Both the position numbers and the translations under genes were made by a program. Shown here piece by piece: positions 8,465 through 17,846 of a DNA stretch of 64,000 bases. Numbering within the stretch: the first letter of the stretch is position 1; each line of letters opens with the position of its first letter. Source of the stretch: Taklimakanibacter sp050246735 (GTDB lineage: Bacteria > Pseudomonadota > Alphaproteobacteria > Rhizobiales > Aestuariivirgaceae); the NCBI GenBank assembly GCA_050246735.1, contig JBFWVM010000002.1, positions 361,994-425,993 of the forward strand. The letters are read 5' to 3'. The notes beneath the pieces were generated by a model that was given only the letters and a program-made list of their open reading frames with translations, did not search any database and was not told where the DNA came from.

Positions 8465-11175
8465 TTGCGGCGCTCGGCCGGCGCGGGAGAGAGGGTGAGG
8501 CGCACGCTGTGGACCGCTCCTTCCTCAAGGGGAGAGATCTCGAAGCCGAGCTCGCGACAGAGCCGGAGCATGGCATGGTTCTCGGCGAGGACGTCGCCCG
8601 TGATCCTGTGGTATCCCTCGGCCCGGCCATAGCGGATCGCGAGCTTCATCAGGCTTGTGCCGAGGCCGCGGCCCTTGAAGTCGGACCTTACGAGAACGGC
8701 GAATTCGGCCGTCCTGTGGTCGGGATCCGCGTGAAGCCCGACCACGCCGAGCACGTCGCCCGATGCCTGGTCCAGCGCCACGAACGCCATCGTGCGGCCA
8801 TAGTCGAGCTGCGTGAGCCTGGCCACGAAATGGTGGCTGAAGCGCCGCAGGGACGAGAAGAATCTGAGACGGATGTCCTCACGATCGATCTTCTCGAGAA
8901 ATGACAGCAGCGCCGGCTCGTCCTCCGCCCTGATCGGCCGTATGAACAGGCTTTCGCCGCCGCGCAGCGTATCGCTGCACTCCCATTGCCTGGGATAGGG
9001 TCTGATCGCAAAACGCGTGTCGGGCGCCGCCCGGAATTCCTGCGGACGGAACGGTGCTATGGCGATGCGGGCATCGAGGATGACGGCGCCCTCGGCATCG
9101 GCCAGGAGCGGGTTGAGATCGACCTCGCGGATCTCGGGGAAATCGGCGGAGAGCCGGGAAAGCTTGATCAATATGTCGGCGACGGCATCGATCCTGGCGG
9201 CGGGCACATTGCGGTAAGCTCCCAGAAGGCGGGAAACCCTCGTCCGGGAGATGAGCTCGCGCGCCATCGCGAGGTCGAGCGGCGGCAGCGCCAGGGCTTT
9301 GTCGTCCGCGACCTCGACCGATACGCCGCCGGCGCCGAACATGACGACCGGCCCGAACGTCCGGTCGTCGGCGATCCCGGCGATGAGCTCTCTCGCCTTG
9401 AGGCGCGTGATCATGGGGTGAAGCGTGACGCCGGCAATATGGGCGCCGGGTTTCGCCCGCCGCGCCGCGGCGATGATCTGCGCGGCCGCGTCGCCGGCTT
9501 CCCGGGGCGTCTTGAGATTGAGACGGACCCCGCCGACGTCGGACTTGTGGATGATGTCGGGCGAGAGGATTTTCACCGCGAGCCCCGGATGTTTCTCCAG
9601 GAGAATGGCTGCGCGCCGCGCCGCCTGCTCGGGATCGGCGGCGAAGGTCGCCTCCACCATCGGAATGTCATAGGCGGCAAGCAGGGCGACCCCTTCCAGG
9701 GGATCGAGCCATGAGCGTCCCTGTGCGAGCGCCTGCGTGACAATGGCGCGGCCCGACCGCCGGTCGGGTTCGAGCTCCGCGGGCTGCGCGGGAGGCGTCG
9801 CCATGAGCGCCTCCTGCGCCTCGCGGCAGCGCACGAAGTGCATGAAGCCCTGGACGGCTTTCGATTCGGTGGTGAAATGGGGGATCCCGGCTGCCTCGAA
9901 GCGCCCGGCGGAGGCCGGATCGTCGGCGATCCAGCTGGCGAATACGGGCTTGCTCCGGCCGCGCTTTCCATGCGCCGCCGCGACCTCGGCCACGTGTGCC
10001 GCTGCGGCCGGCGATGAAGCGAGTGCGGTCGGCACGTTCAGCACGAGGACGGCATCATTGGCCTCGTCGTCGAGCAACGCCGTGAGAGTGGCGCCGTAGC
10101 GGCCGGGGTCGGCATCGCCGATGATGTCCACCGGGTTGGCTCGCGACCAGGCGGCGGGGAGGCTCCGGTCGAGCGTCGCCATGGTCTTCGGCGATATGTT
10201 CGCCAGGGTGCCGCCGAGATCCATGAGCCGGTCGGTCGCCAGCACGCCGAGTCCGCCGCCATTGGTCAGGATGGCCAGCCTGCGGCCGGGAAATGGCCGG
10301 AGCCTTCCCAGGCCTTCGGCCGCGGCGAGGAATTCGTCGAGGTCGGCCACCCGCAGCAGGCCTGCGCGACGGAAGGCGGCGTCATAGACGGCATCGCTGC
10401 CGGCCAGCGCTCCCGTGTGTGTCGCAGCGGCGAGCGATGCCTGATGGTGCCGGCCGGTCTTCATGACGATCACCGGCTTGACCCGTGCCGCCGCCCGCGC
10501 CGCGGAGAGGAATTTTGAAGCATTGGCGACAGCTTCGACATAAAGGAGGATGGCCCGCGTTTGCGGGTCGAGAGCGAAATGATCGAGCAGGTCGGCGAGG
10601 TCGATGTCCACGGCATCGCCGATCGAAGCGATGGCCGAAAAGCCGATGGAACGCCGCGCGCTCCATTCGACGAGGGCGGCGGCAATGGCGCCCGATTGCG
10701 AGACGAGGGCGAGATCTCCTGATTTGGCGGGCTGAGCGGAGAAGCTGGCATTGAGGCCGATGGGCGGAACGAGAAGGCCCAGACCGTTGGGGCCCAGTAT
10801 TCTGAGTCCCCATTTGCGTGCCGCTTCGAGCAATTGAGCGGAAAGCGAATCCGGGCCATGGCCAAGGCCCGCCGATATGACGACCGCCGCGGCCACTCCG
10901 GCTTCGCCCGCCGTGGCGGCGATCTGAGGAACGGCCGGCCCGGGCGCGGTCACGACGATCAGATCGGGAAGGGTCGGCAGAGCCGTGAGCGAGGGCGCGG
11001 TCGCGACGCCTTCTATGACCGGGTAGTTGGGGTTGACGACGTCGATCCGGCCCGTGAAGCCTGCCGATTTGAGATTGGCGAGGACGGCTCTCCCCAGCGA
11101 ACGGTCCTTCGGGCTTGCGCCGACCACCGCCACCGATCGCGGGCGAAACAGCTTGTCGAGACGATAGATGCTCAT
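8461..11175 (-). CDS. Pat-like NDP-forming acyl-CoA synthetase/GNAT acetyltransferase
   Basis: The 904-residue product has the full architecture of bacterial Pat-type protein acetyltransferases. It carries a CoA-binding Rossmann domain (FRPRSVAVVGASP), a succinyl-CoA-ligase-like domain with the ATP-grasp-type region around residues 480-700, and a C-terminal GNAT domain (about 735-895) with the acetyl-CoA loop VRSDFKGRGLGTSLM. Family members acetylate lysines, classically inactivating acyl-CoA synthetases in response to energy state. Whether the synthetase half is active is not clear; the usual catalytic His was not identified with certainty. It lies in an uninterrupted leftward run with the metal ATPase 5 bp upstream. 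Confidence 0.88.
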   Translation of the reverse strand: MSIYRLDKLFRPRSVAVVGASPKDRSLGRAVLANLKSAGFTGRIDVVNPNYPVIEGVATAPSLTALPTLPDLIVVTAPGPAVPQIAATAGEAGVAAAVVISAGLGHGPDSLSAQLLEAARKWGLRILGPNGLGLLVPPIGLNASFSAQPAKSGDLALVSQSGAIAAALVEWSARRSIGFSAIASIGDAVDIDLADLLDHFALDPQTRAILLYVEAVANASKFLSAARAAARVKPVIVMKTGRHHQASLAAATHTGALAGSDAVYDAAFRRAGLLRVADLDEFLAAAEGLGRLRPFPGRRLAILTNGGGLGVLATDRLMDLGGTLANISPKTMATLDRSLPAAWSRANPVDIIGDADPGRYGATLTALLDDEANDAVLVLNVPTALASSPAAAAHVAEVAAAHGKRGRSKPVFASWIADDPASAGRFEAAGIPHFTTESKAVQGFMHFVRCREAQEALMATPPAQPAELEPDRRSGRAIVTQALAQGRSWLDPLEGVALLAAYDIPMVEATFAADPEQAARRAAILLEKHPGLAVKILSPDIIHKSDVGGVRLNLKTPREAGDAAAQIIAAARRAKPGAHIAGVTLHPMITRLKARELIAGIADDRTFGPVVMFGAGGVSVEVADDKALALPPLDLAMARELISRTRVSRLLGAYRNVPAARIDAVADILIKLSRLSADFPEIREVDLNPLLADAEGAVILDARIAIAPFRPQEFRAAPDTRFAIRPYPRQWECSDTLRGGESLFIRPIRAEDEPALLSFLEKIDREDIRLRFFSSLRRFSHHFVARLTQLDYGRTMAFVALDQASGDVLGVVGLHADPDHRTAEFAVLVRSDFKGRGLGTSLMKLAIRYGRAEGYHRITGDVLAENHAMLRLCRELGFEISPLEEGAVHSVRLTLSPAPAERRN

Positions 11176-11180
11176 GATGC

Positions 11181-13064
11181 CTATCTCAGGACGCGAAGGG
11201 CGTTCAGAATGACGAGGACGTCGATGATCTCCTGGACTATCGCGCCATTCACGGGAGGAAGATAGCCGAAGGCCGCGATCAGCATGCCGGCTCCCGACAG
11301 GGCAAGACCGGCGGCGACGCTCTGCAGCGCTATGGTACGGCTGCGCCGCGCGATTGCCAGTGCCGGCAGGAGAGCATCGAGGCTGTCCTGCACGATGACG
11401 ACGTCGGCGGTTTCCGACGAGGCCGCGGCACCCGTGGCACCCATGGCGACGCCCACATTCGCCACTGCCAGGGCGGGCGCATCGTTGATGCCGTCTCCGA
11501 CCATCATCACCGGTCCCTGCTTTGCTTCCGCATGGACGATAGCCACTTTGGCGCCGGGGTCGAGATCGCCCCTGACGAGATCGATGGGCAGGTCGCGAGC
11601 TATGGCTTCAGCGACGGTCTGGCGGTCGCCGCTCGCCAGGATGATCCGGTGGATGCCCATCCGGCGGAGCGCGCCGAGGAGCGGTGAAATGCCCTCACGA
11701 GGCTTGTCGGCCAGGCCGAAGACGGCCACCACCTCGCCGTTGATCGCCAGAGCCGAGAGCACCATTCCCGTCCCGGCGTTGACCGAGGTGAGAAGTCCAC
11801 GGTTCTTTCGCGCGCGCTTCCTCACAAAGTCGAGACCGCCAATGACGGCGATCCTGCCTTCGACTTCGCCGTGGAGCCCCTCGCCGGGGATCTCCACGAC
11901 ATGACCGGGACGGGCGAGAGACAACTGCCTGGCCTTTGCTTCGGCCACGAGCGCCTTGGCGATCGGATGGGTCGCTGCCTGATCGAGCGATGCGGCCAGG
12001 CGCAGCGCCTCGTTCTCCGAAAGAGGAGGGACGGTCGCCGCCAGGGCGAGCCTGGGCATGCCGCCGGTGAGCGTGCCGGTCTTGTCGAGCACGATGGTGC
12101 GTATGGTCGCCATCGTCTCGAGGGTGGCTCCGCCTTTCACCAGCACACCGGCCTTTGCCGCCCGCGAAAGGCCGGCGACGATCGCCACGGGAACCGCGAG
12201 GATCAGAGGACAAGGCGTCGCAACCACGAGGACGCTCAAGCCACGGACAGGGTCGCTCGTGAAAGCCCATGCGGCGCCGGCCAGGGCGACGGTGCAGGCC
12301 AGGAAGACCATGGCATAGCGGTCCGCCAGGCGGGTCATGGGCGCCTTTGAAAGCCGGGCGCCTTCGATCAGGCGCACGATGCCGGAATAGGTGCTCTCCT
12401 CCGCCGTGCTCGCGGCGATCATCGTGAAGGTCTGGCCGGCATTGCCGGCGCCGCTCAGCACCCGCATGCCTTCCTGACGTTTGACCGGCAAGGCCTCGCC
12501 CGTCAGACTGGCATAGTCGAGCAATGCATCGCTTTGGAGAACCCCGTCGACGGGCACGACTTCGCCGCTGCGCACCACGATGCTGTCGCCCGGAACGAGC
12601 CTCTCCAAGGCGACGACCTCGAGTCCATCGCCGGACCGGCGAACGGCGCTGCGGGGCACGCGGCCGAGCAGCGCCGTCATCTCGCGTCCGGCCCGCCTGT
12701 CGGCGAAGCTCTCGAGAAATTGTCCGCCGGCATACATGACGGCCACGACATTCGCAGCGAGGCTCTCGCCGAAGTAGAGGGCCGTCGACATCGACAAGGC
12801 GGCGACGATATCGAGGCCGATATCCCCGCGCCTGAGGCTCTGTACGATCTGGACGAGCAACGACAGGAGCACCGGGAGAGTGGCGGCGGCCCGCACCAGA
12901 TCCGATGCGGCATCGCCGCCATTGTGCTCGAACCAAAGGCTCAGACCCAGGCCGGCCACCGCGATCACGAGAAGGGCGGCAGTCAGGACATGCGGACGAT
13001 TGACGTTGGCATTGACCTCGGAGCCGGTCGCTGCGCCGGAAGCAATGGAAGCCCGCATCGTCAT
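11181..13064 (-). CDS. P1B-type heavy-metal-transporting ATPase
   Basis: The open frame extends to 13361, but the first 99 codons read like shadow sequence over the neighbouring gene, so ATG 13064 is chosen, giving 627 residues. Visible motifs are the transmembrane metal-site motif TPCPLI, DKTGTLTGG (phosphorylated Asp), the HP dipeptide in ATHPIAKAL, and MVGDGINDAPAL. No N-terminal HMA or CxxC metal-binding domain is present. A TPC motif rather than CPC or SPC is described for P1B-5 ATPases linked to Ni/Fe transport, which often carry a C-terminal hemerythrin domain. Here that domain is absent, but a separate hemerythrin is encoded 7 kb away. The substrate remains an inference. Confidence 0.87.
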   Translation of the reverse strand: MTMRASIASGAATGSEVNANVNRPHVLTAALLVIAVAGLGLSLWFEHNGGDAASDLVRAAATLPVLLSLLVQIVQSLRRGDIGLDIVAALSMSTALYFGESLAANVVAVMYAGGQFLESFADRRAGREMTALLGRVPRSAVRRSGDGLEVVALERLVPGDSIVVRSGEVVPVDGVLQSDALLDYASLTGEALPVKRQEGMRVLSGAGNAGQTFTMIAASTAEESTYSGIVRLIEGARLSKAPMTRLADRYAMVFLACTVALAGAAWAFTSDPVRGLSVLVVATPCPLILAVPVAIVAGLSRAAKAGVLVKGGATLETMATIRTIVLDKTGTLTGGMPRLALAATVPPLSENEALRLAASLDQAATHPIAKALVAEAKARQLSLARPGHVVEIPGEGLHGEVEGRIAVIGGLDFVRKRARKNRGLLTSVNAGTGMVLSALAINGEVVAVFGLADKPREGISPLLGALRRMGIHRIILASGDRQTVAEAIARDLPIDLVRGDLDPGAKVAIVHAEAKQGPVMMVGDGINDAPALAVANVGVAMGATGAAASSETADVVIVQDSLDALLPALAIARRSRTIALQSVAAGLALSGAGMLIAAFGYLPPVNGAIVQEIIDVLVILNALRVLR

Positions 13065-13114
13065 GGCATGGCACGCCTGGCTGGTGACGCTGGGTTGAAG
13101 CCGCGATTGAGCGA

Positions 13115-13606
13115 CTACGGTCGAAGCTCGTCCGCGGCGGGGCGGACATCGTGGACTTCGACCGGGCGGCGGCAGTCGCGCAGCAGGATCCTGGCCGCAA
13201 CGCGTTCGTCGACCATGCTGTGCAGTTCGACGAGGAGCAGGAACTCGCCGCGATTGAGAACGTCGGCGATGCGTTCGGCATGATCCGAAGGCAGCCATTG
13301 CAGCGGCAGTTTTCCGAACGGGCCGGCATGTCTTGCGGCCGCTTCGGGCAAGTCTTCGCAATCGCGGGAGAGGGCGACGATCCGGTTCGAGTCGGCGGCC
13401 AGCCGGGGCGTCATGCCGCTCCGGCCGAGGATAAGGGCGAGCTCGACGGCATGCCGACGCTCGCCCGCGAAGCTTGCTTCCTGCCCGATCACCGAAATGA
13501 GACGCGGCTCGAGATCGGCCTGGACCAGATGCCTGGTGATGGTCAGGGTGTCCTCGAGGCTGGCGACGACCGCGAGGGCGAAGCGGCGATGAGCTCTGTC
13601 GTCCAT
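13115..13606 (-). CDS. Conserved-looking hypothetical protein
   Basis: The 163-residue cytoplasmic product, starting MDDRAHRRFALAVV, has a well-placed GGAGG ribosome site 6-7 nt before its ATG. It starts 10 bp after the FixK-like gene stop and precedes the metal ATPase, so it is probably co-transcribed with both. The alternating hydrophobic strands and helices suggest a small alpha/beta fold of the kind seen in general-stress 17M or DUF-type proteins, but I do not recognise a family. Its place between a regulator and the metal pump argues for a role in the same microaerobic response. Confidence 0.65.
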   Translation of the reverse strand: MDDRAHRRFALAVVASLEDTLTITRHLVQADLEPRLISVIGQEASFAGERRHAVELALILGRSGMTPRLAADSNRIVALSRDCEDLPEAAARHAGPFGKLPLQWLPSDHAERIADVLNRGEFLLLVELHSMVDERVAARILLRDCRRPVEVHDVRPAADELRP

Positions 13607-13616
13607 GGGCCGCCTC

Positions 13617-14321
13617 CTACCAGTCCTCGCATTCGCCGTCGGCCAGAGCCTCCAGGCGGTCGCGATCGATGATGACGAGGCTGTGGATCCGCGGAAGCTC
13701 TATGATCCGCTTGGCGCGAAGCCTGGTCAGGTTTCGGCTCACCGTCTCGATGGTGAGGCCCAGGAAGTCGGCGATGTCGGTGCGGCTCAGCGGGATCTCG
13801 ACCGTGCGCCGTCCGCCCTGACGGCGATGCAGCTCGAGGATGAAGGCCGCAAGCCTCTCGATGGCCGAACGGCGGTTGAGGACGGTGATCTGGCCGCGTG
13901 CGTCTTCGAGCTCCTGCGACAGGAGGCTGACCAGCTGCGGCGCCAGCGCCGGCTCGTCGCGAAGGAGCCGGTAGGCGCTGTTCCGATCGAGGCTGCGCAC
14001 CCTGACCGGCGTTACCGCCTCGGCGCCGCAATGGCGTTCGGATCCCGCCTCGAGGCCCAGAATGTCGCCGGCAAATCTGAACGAAATGATCTGGCGCCTG
14101 CCGTCGTTCAGAATGCGATAGAGACGCACCAGGCCTGTTTCGATCTTGTAGATATTGCGGTCGTCGTCACCCTGATGGAAGAGATGCTGGCCCGGATCGA
14201 GCTTGCGGGAAGACTGCTCGGAAATCATTTCGTCGAATGTTTTCAGGTCCTTGCGGGCTCCGTCGATGAGCCCTGGCAGGGCGGCGTGACTGGGTCGCGG
14301 GGTTGCGGCGAGTGCGAGCAT
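13617..14321 (-). CDS. Crp/Fnr-family regulator, FixK-like (no Fe-S cysteines)
   Basis: Start ATG 14319-14321 is preferred over the upstream in-frame start at 14384 because GGAGGG lies 5 bp before it; this gives 234 residues. The product has a cyclic-nucleotide-type sensory barrel (about 40-130), a dimerisation helix, and a winged helix with the recognition helix ETVSRNLTRLRAKR. The E-x2-SR arrangement of the FNR/FixK group reads TTGA half-sites. The N-terminal cysteine cluster of FNR is missing, so this looks like a FixK-type second-tier regulator. It is divergent from the response regulator, as expected for a sensor-to-FixK cascade. Confidence 0.88.
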   Translation of the reverse strand: MLALAATPRPSHAALPGLIDGARKDLKTFDEMISEQSSRKLDPGQHLFHQGDDDRNIYKIETGLVRLYRILNDGRRQIISFRFAGDILGLEAGSERHCGAEAVTPVRVRSLDRNSAYRLLRDEPALAPQLVSLLSQELEDARGQITVLNRRSAIERLAAFILELHRRQGGRRTVEIPLSRTDIADFLGLTIETVSRNLTRLRAKRIIELPRIHSLVIIDRDRLEALADGECEDW

Positions 14322-14456
14322 GGATCCCTCCGGAGCTTTGTGCGGGGACAAGAAGGCGCCCGTTGCGTCGCCGGCGTTTGCCACGATTGTGCCGGTTTGT
14401 AGCGTTTTGTGCCGCGTGCTAATCGTGCCCGGAAAACCCGCTCAGCAGGACCTCTC

Positions 14457-15185
14457 GTGAAAGCCGGCCAGGCCCATATCGTTGTCGTGGATGACGAGCC
14501 GCCCATTCGTACCCTTCTGCGGAACTGCTTCGAAACGGAGGGCTACCGGGTCAGCGAGGCGGCGACCGGTGCCGAGCTCCTGCGGCTCATGCAGGGCGGC
14601 GATGTCGATCTCATAACTCTCGACCTGACGCTCGGGCGCGAAAGCGGGCTGGAGATCGCGCGGAATCTGCGCGCCGGGTCGCAAATCCCGATCATCATGG
14701 TGACGGGCAAGGGCGACGTGATCGACCGCGTGGTCGGACTCGAGATCGGGGCCGACGACTACATCGCCAAGCCTTTCCATCTGAGAGAGATGCTCGCCCG
14801 CGTGCGGACGGTCCTCCGGCGCGCCGGCATGCGGACGGAACGAGGCATGGCCGGTCCGCCCGCCGAGCAGACCTACCGGTTCGACGCCTGGGAGCTCAAT
14901 CTGACGCGCCGCGAGCTTCGCGATCCGGAAGGCGAGCTCTGCCGGCTGACGACGGCAGAGATCGAGCTCCTCGCCGTGCTCGCCAGGCGGCCGGGGCACG
15001 TATTGTCGCGCGACGCCATCATGGACCAGCTCAAGGGCCAGGACTGGGCGGCCAATGACCGGGCAATCGACAGTCAGATATCGCGGTTGCGCAAGAAATT
15101 GGGCGGCGGTGCGCAGGTCCCGGGCCTGATCAAGACCATAAGAGGGGTTGGATACAGCTTCACCGCCAGGGTGACGAAGTCCTGA
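14457..15185 (+). CDS. OmpR/PhoB-family response regulator
   Basis: GTG 14457 is chosen because AGGA at 14447-14450 is spaced 6 nt before it and the receiver domain starts about eight residues later. The 242-residue product has a receiver domain (VVVDDE acidic pocket, phospho-acceptor Asp in ITLDLTL, IAKPF lysine) and a C-terminal winged-helix domain (about 140-240) with DSQISRLRKKL and a GVGYSF wing. It is divergent from the FixK-like gene and convergent with the PAS hybrid kinase, its probable partner. FixL-type kinases normally pair with LuxR-type FixJ, so an OmpR-type partner here is notable. Confidence 0.92.
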   Translation: MKAGQAHIVVVDDEPPIRTLLRNCFETEGYRVSEAATGAELLRLMQGGDVDLITLDLTLGRESGLEIARNLRAGSQIPIIMVTGKGDVIDRVVGLEIGADDYIAKPFHLREMLARVRTVLRRAGMRTERGMAGPPAEQTYRFDAWELNLTRRELRDPEGELCRLTTAEIELLAVLARRPGHVLSRDAIMDQLKGQDWAANDRAIDSQISRLRKKLGGGAQVPGLIKTIRGVGYSFTARVTKS

Positions 15186-15192
15186 TGCGGCG

Positions 15193-15218
15193 GAAGCCGA
15201 TCAGCCGGAACCGGCTTC
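15193..15218. terminator. Hairpin between convergent regulator and kinase genes
   Basis: GAAGCCG (15193-15199) pairs with CGGCTTC (15212-15218) across a 12-base loop in the 41-bp gap between the response regulator and hybrid kinase stop codons. The stem is GC-rich without a U-tract, so terminator activity is only suggested. Confidence 0.4.
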
Positions 15219-15226
15219 GCCGGCGG

Positions 15227-16819
15227 TCATGCGCCCTCACCGAATGCCGCCGCGAGCGCTTCGCGCAAGTCGGCGAGGCGATAGGGCTTGCGCAGCAGCT
15301 TCAGGTTGCCGAGATTTTGCGCCCGAACGAGATCTTCAGCATATCCCGATGTCAGGAGCACCCGGATCGAGGGATCGATCTCCCTGGCCTTTTTCGCCAC
15401 GTCATAGCCCGACAGGCCGCCAGGCATGACCAGATCGCTGAACAGCAGGTTTATCTTCAATCCTGTCTCGAGGAGCCTGATGGCGCTCGCCCCATCGGAG
15501 GCTTCGTGGATCCGGTATCCTAATGTCTTGAGCCGCGTCACCGTCAAGCTTCTGACGGCATCGTCGTCCTCGACCACGAGAACGACGCCGTTCCTGTCCG
15601 TCCGAGCTTCGGATGAGGACTCCGTGGCGCCGGCCGTCGCCGATCCGCTCGCGCGCGGCAAATAGATGGTGATGGTCGTGCCGCGGCCGACTTCGCTGTG
15701 GATCGCGACGTGGCCTCCCGACTGCTTGGCAAATCCGTAGACTATGCTGAGGCCGAGGCCCGTTCCATGACCTCTCGTCTTGGTGGTGAAGAACGGTTCG
15801 AAGGCGCGCTGCCTGACTTCCGCCGGCATGCCCGTGCCGGTATCGGACACGGAAATCCGGACATAGTCGCCGCCCGCCAGTTCAATAGTGTTGCCGCTCC
15901 CGATCTCCCCCATCCGCGCATTGCTCGTCTCGACGGCGAGCTTGCCGCCCTTCGGCATCGCGTCCCGCGCGTTGATGGCGAGATTGACCAGCGAGCTTTC
16001 CGCTTGAGTAGGATCCACCTTCACCGGCCACAGGTCCGGCGCCAGGACGGTGGAGAGCGAGATGTGCTCGCCCAGCGTGCGGCGCAGCATGCTCGTGACA
16101 TTGACGACCAGGTTGTTGAGCTCGAGGAACTCGGGTTCGAGATGGCTCCTTCTGGCGAAAGCGAGCAGCCGGGACGTCAGCTTCGCTCCGAGATCCGCGG
16201 CGTCCTGCGCGTCGCGCAGCATTTTACGGAGGCCCTCGTCCAGGAGGCGGGTCTCGATCAGCTCGAGATTGCCGGTAATCACGGTGAGCAGGTTATTGAA
16301 GTCGTGGGCGATGCCGCCCGTCAGCTGCCCGACCGCTTCCAGCTGCTGGGCCTGGGCAAGCTTGCGTTCGCTTTCCAGCAAGGCCTCTTCCACGCGCTTG
16401 CGGTCGCTGAGGTCCGTTATGATTCCGGAAAAGTAGCGCACGCCCTCGGTCACGAACTCGCTTACCGCCAGATCGATGGAAAAAAGGGTGCCGTCCTTGC
16501 GCCTGCCGACGACCTCGCGGCCGATGCCGATGATCTTTCGCTTTCCGGTGGACAGATAATTGGCGAGATAGGAGTCATGCTCGCTATGGAACGGCTCGGG
16601 CATGAGTATGCGGACGTTCTGTCCGATCAGCTCGCCCGCCTTGTAGCCGAAGATCCGCTCGGTCGCCGGATTTACCGAATCGATGATGCCTCTGGTGTCT
16701 ATGGTGACGATGGCGGCAACCGCCGAATTGAGGATCGCTTCGAGCTTGGACGCCTCAGCGGCCGTGCTCGGCCTTTTCTTCCGCATGGTCCTGATGACTC
16801 CCGGCCGGGATTCTAGCAT
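15227..16819 (-). CDS. FixL-like PAS hybrid histidine kinase
   Basis: The 530-residue soluble protein has a PAS domain (about 25-150), a kinase core with phospho-acceptor GGIAHDFNNLL, N-box and G-boxes (VSDTGTGMP, GHGTGLGLS), and a C-terminal receiver domain with Asp in LFSDLVMP. The PAS is closely FixL-like: SEHDSYL and RKIIGIGREV place His81 and Arg101 exactly 20 residues apart. These are the positions of the heme-ligating His200 and distal Arg220 of Bradyrhizobium FixL. There are no transmembrane segments. It is therefore a candidate soluble oxygen sensor with an internal receiver. It converges on the OmpR-type regulator. A later start (MRKKRP) is possible. Confidence 0.88.
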   Translation of the reverse strand: MLESRPGVIRTMRKKRPSTAAEASKLEAILNSAVAAIVTIDTRGIIDSVNPATERIFGYKAGELIGQNVRILMPEPFHSEHDSYLANYLSTGKRKIIGIGREVVGRRKDGTLFSIDLAVSEFVTEGVRYFSGIITDLSDRKRVEEALLESERKLAQAQQLEAVGQLTGGIAHDFNNLLTVITGNLELIETRLLDEGLRKMLRDAQDAADLGAKLTSRLLAFARRSHLEPEFLELNNLVVNVTSMLRRTLGEHISLSTVLAPDLWPVKVDPTQAESSLVNLAINARDAMPKGGKLAVETSNARMGEIGSGNTIELAGGDYVRISVSDTGTGMPAEVRQRAFEPFFTTKTRGHGTGLGLSIVYGFAKQSGGHVAIHSEVGRGTTITIYLPRASGSATAGATESSSEARTDRNGVVLVVEDDDAVRSLTVTRLKTLGYRIHEASDGASAIRLLETGLKINLLFSDLVMPGGLSGYDVAKKAREIDPSIRVLLTSGYAEDLVRAQNLGNLKLLRKPYRLADLREALAAAFGEGA

Positions 16820-16853
16820 CAGGACGGCTTATGCCGATAGGGTTGCCATTTCC

Positions 16854-17846
16854 TCACATCGTCAGGACCGCGGCTCCCAATAGCTTGCCCTCGCGCAAAT
16901 CGCCGAGCGCCCGATTGGCGTCGGCAAGAGGATAGGGAGTGACCGAGGTCTCGATCCCGATCTGCGGAACCAGGCGGAAGAAGCTGTCGCCGTCGTCGCG
17001 GGTGAGATTGGCCACGGAGATGATCTGGCGCTCTTCCCAGAGCAGTCTGTAGGGGAAGCCTGGGATGTCGCTCATGTGGATGCCGGCGCAGACCACGCGA
17101 CCACCCTTGCGCACCGACTTCAGGGCATGCGGAACCAGCGCGCCGACGGGCGCATAGATGATGGCCGCGTCCAATGGCTCGGGCGGCGCTTCATCCGACG
17201 CTCCCGCCCATTCGGCGCCAAGACGCCTGGCGAAGGCCTGGGCCTGGGCATCGCCCCGGCGCGCGAAGGCGAAGACCCTCCGGCCTTGCCATTTGGCGAT
17301 CTGGACAACGATATGGGCGGCCGCGCCGAAGCCGTAGAGTCCCAGGGATTTCGCATCGCCCGCCATCCTGAGCGATCGCCAGCCGATCAGGCCGGCGCAC
17401 AGAAGAGGAGCCAGAAGCTGGTCGGGCCCGCCGCCCGTAAGGGCAAAGGCATAGCGGGCATCGGCGATCGCATGGGTCGCATAGCCGCCGTCGCGCGTAT
17501 AGCCGGTGAAGAGCGGCTGGTCGCAGAGATTCTCGCGCCCCGAGACGCAGTAGGCGCAGCGGCCGCAGGTATGGCCGAGCCAGGGAATGCCGACCCGTTG
17601 CCCAGGCTCGAATCCGGTGACGGCAGGACCGATTTCCTCCACATAGCCGACGATTTCATGCCCGGGGACGAGCGGCAGCGGGACCTTCGGCAACTCGCCG
17701 TCGACGACGTGGAGATCGGTGCGGCAAACCCCGCAGGCGCTGACCCTGACGCGGATCTCTCCCGACCGCGGGCCCGGCAGGGGATGCCGGCGCATTTCGA
17801 GCGGCCGGCCATGTTCGACCAGCATCATGGCGCTCGACGCTGTCAT
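16854..17846 (-). CDS. Zinc-dependent alcohol dehydrogenase (MDR family)
   Basis: The 330-residue product shows catalytic zinc ligands in CGVCRTDLHVVDG and GHEIVGYVEEIG, and the four-cysteine structural zinc lobe in CGRCAYCVSGRENLCD. The nucleotide-binding motif LYGFGAAAH is a variant of GxGxxG. Family members oxidise alcohols or reduce aldehydes with NAD(P)H; clade members annotated as AdhP-like often act in fermentation. Its start overlaps the upstream hypothetical gene by 4 bp, so the two are translationally coupled. Placement in the oxygen-limitation block supports a fermentative role, but the substrate is unknown. Confidence 0.9.
   Translation of the reverse strand: MTASSAMMLVEHGRPLEMRRHPLPGPRSGEIRVRVSACGVCRTDLHVVDGELPKVPLPLVPGHEIVGYVEEIGPAVTGFEPGQRVGIPWLGHTCGRCAYCVSGRENLCDQPLFTGYTRDGGYATHAIADARYAFALTGGGPDQLLAPLLCAGLIGWRSLRMAGDAKSLGLYGFGAAAHIVVQIAKWQGRRVFAFARRGDAQAQAFARRLGAEWAGASDEAPPEPLDAAIIYAPVGALVPHALKSVRKGGRVVCAGIHMSDIPGFPYRLLWEERQIISVANLTRDDGDSFFRLVPQIGIETSVTPYPLADANRALGDLREGKLLGAAVLTM

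Noticed and set aside
13065..13361. N-terminal extension of the metal ATPase frame
   Set aside because: It is Arg/Pro/Ser-rich with no metal-binding motif and overlaps the hypothetical gene at 13115. The ATPase start was set at 13064.
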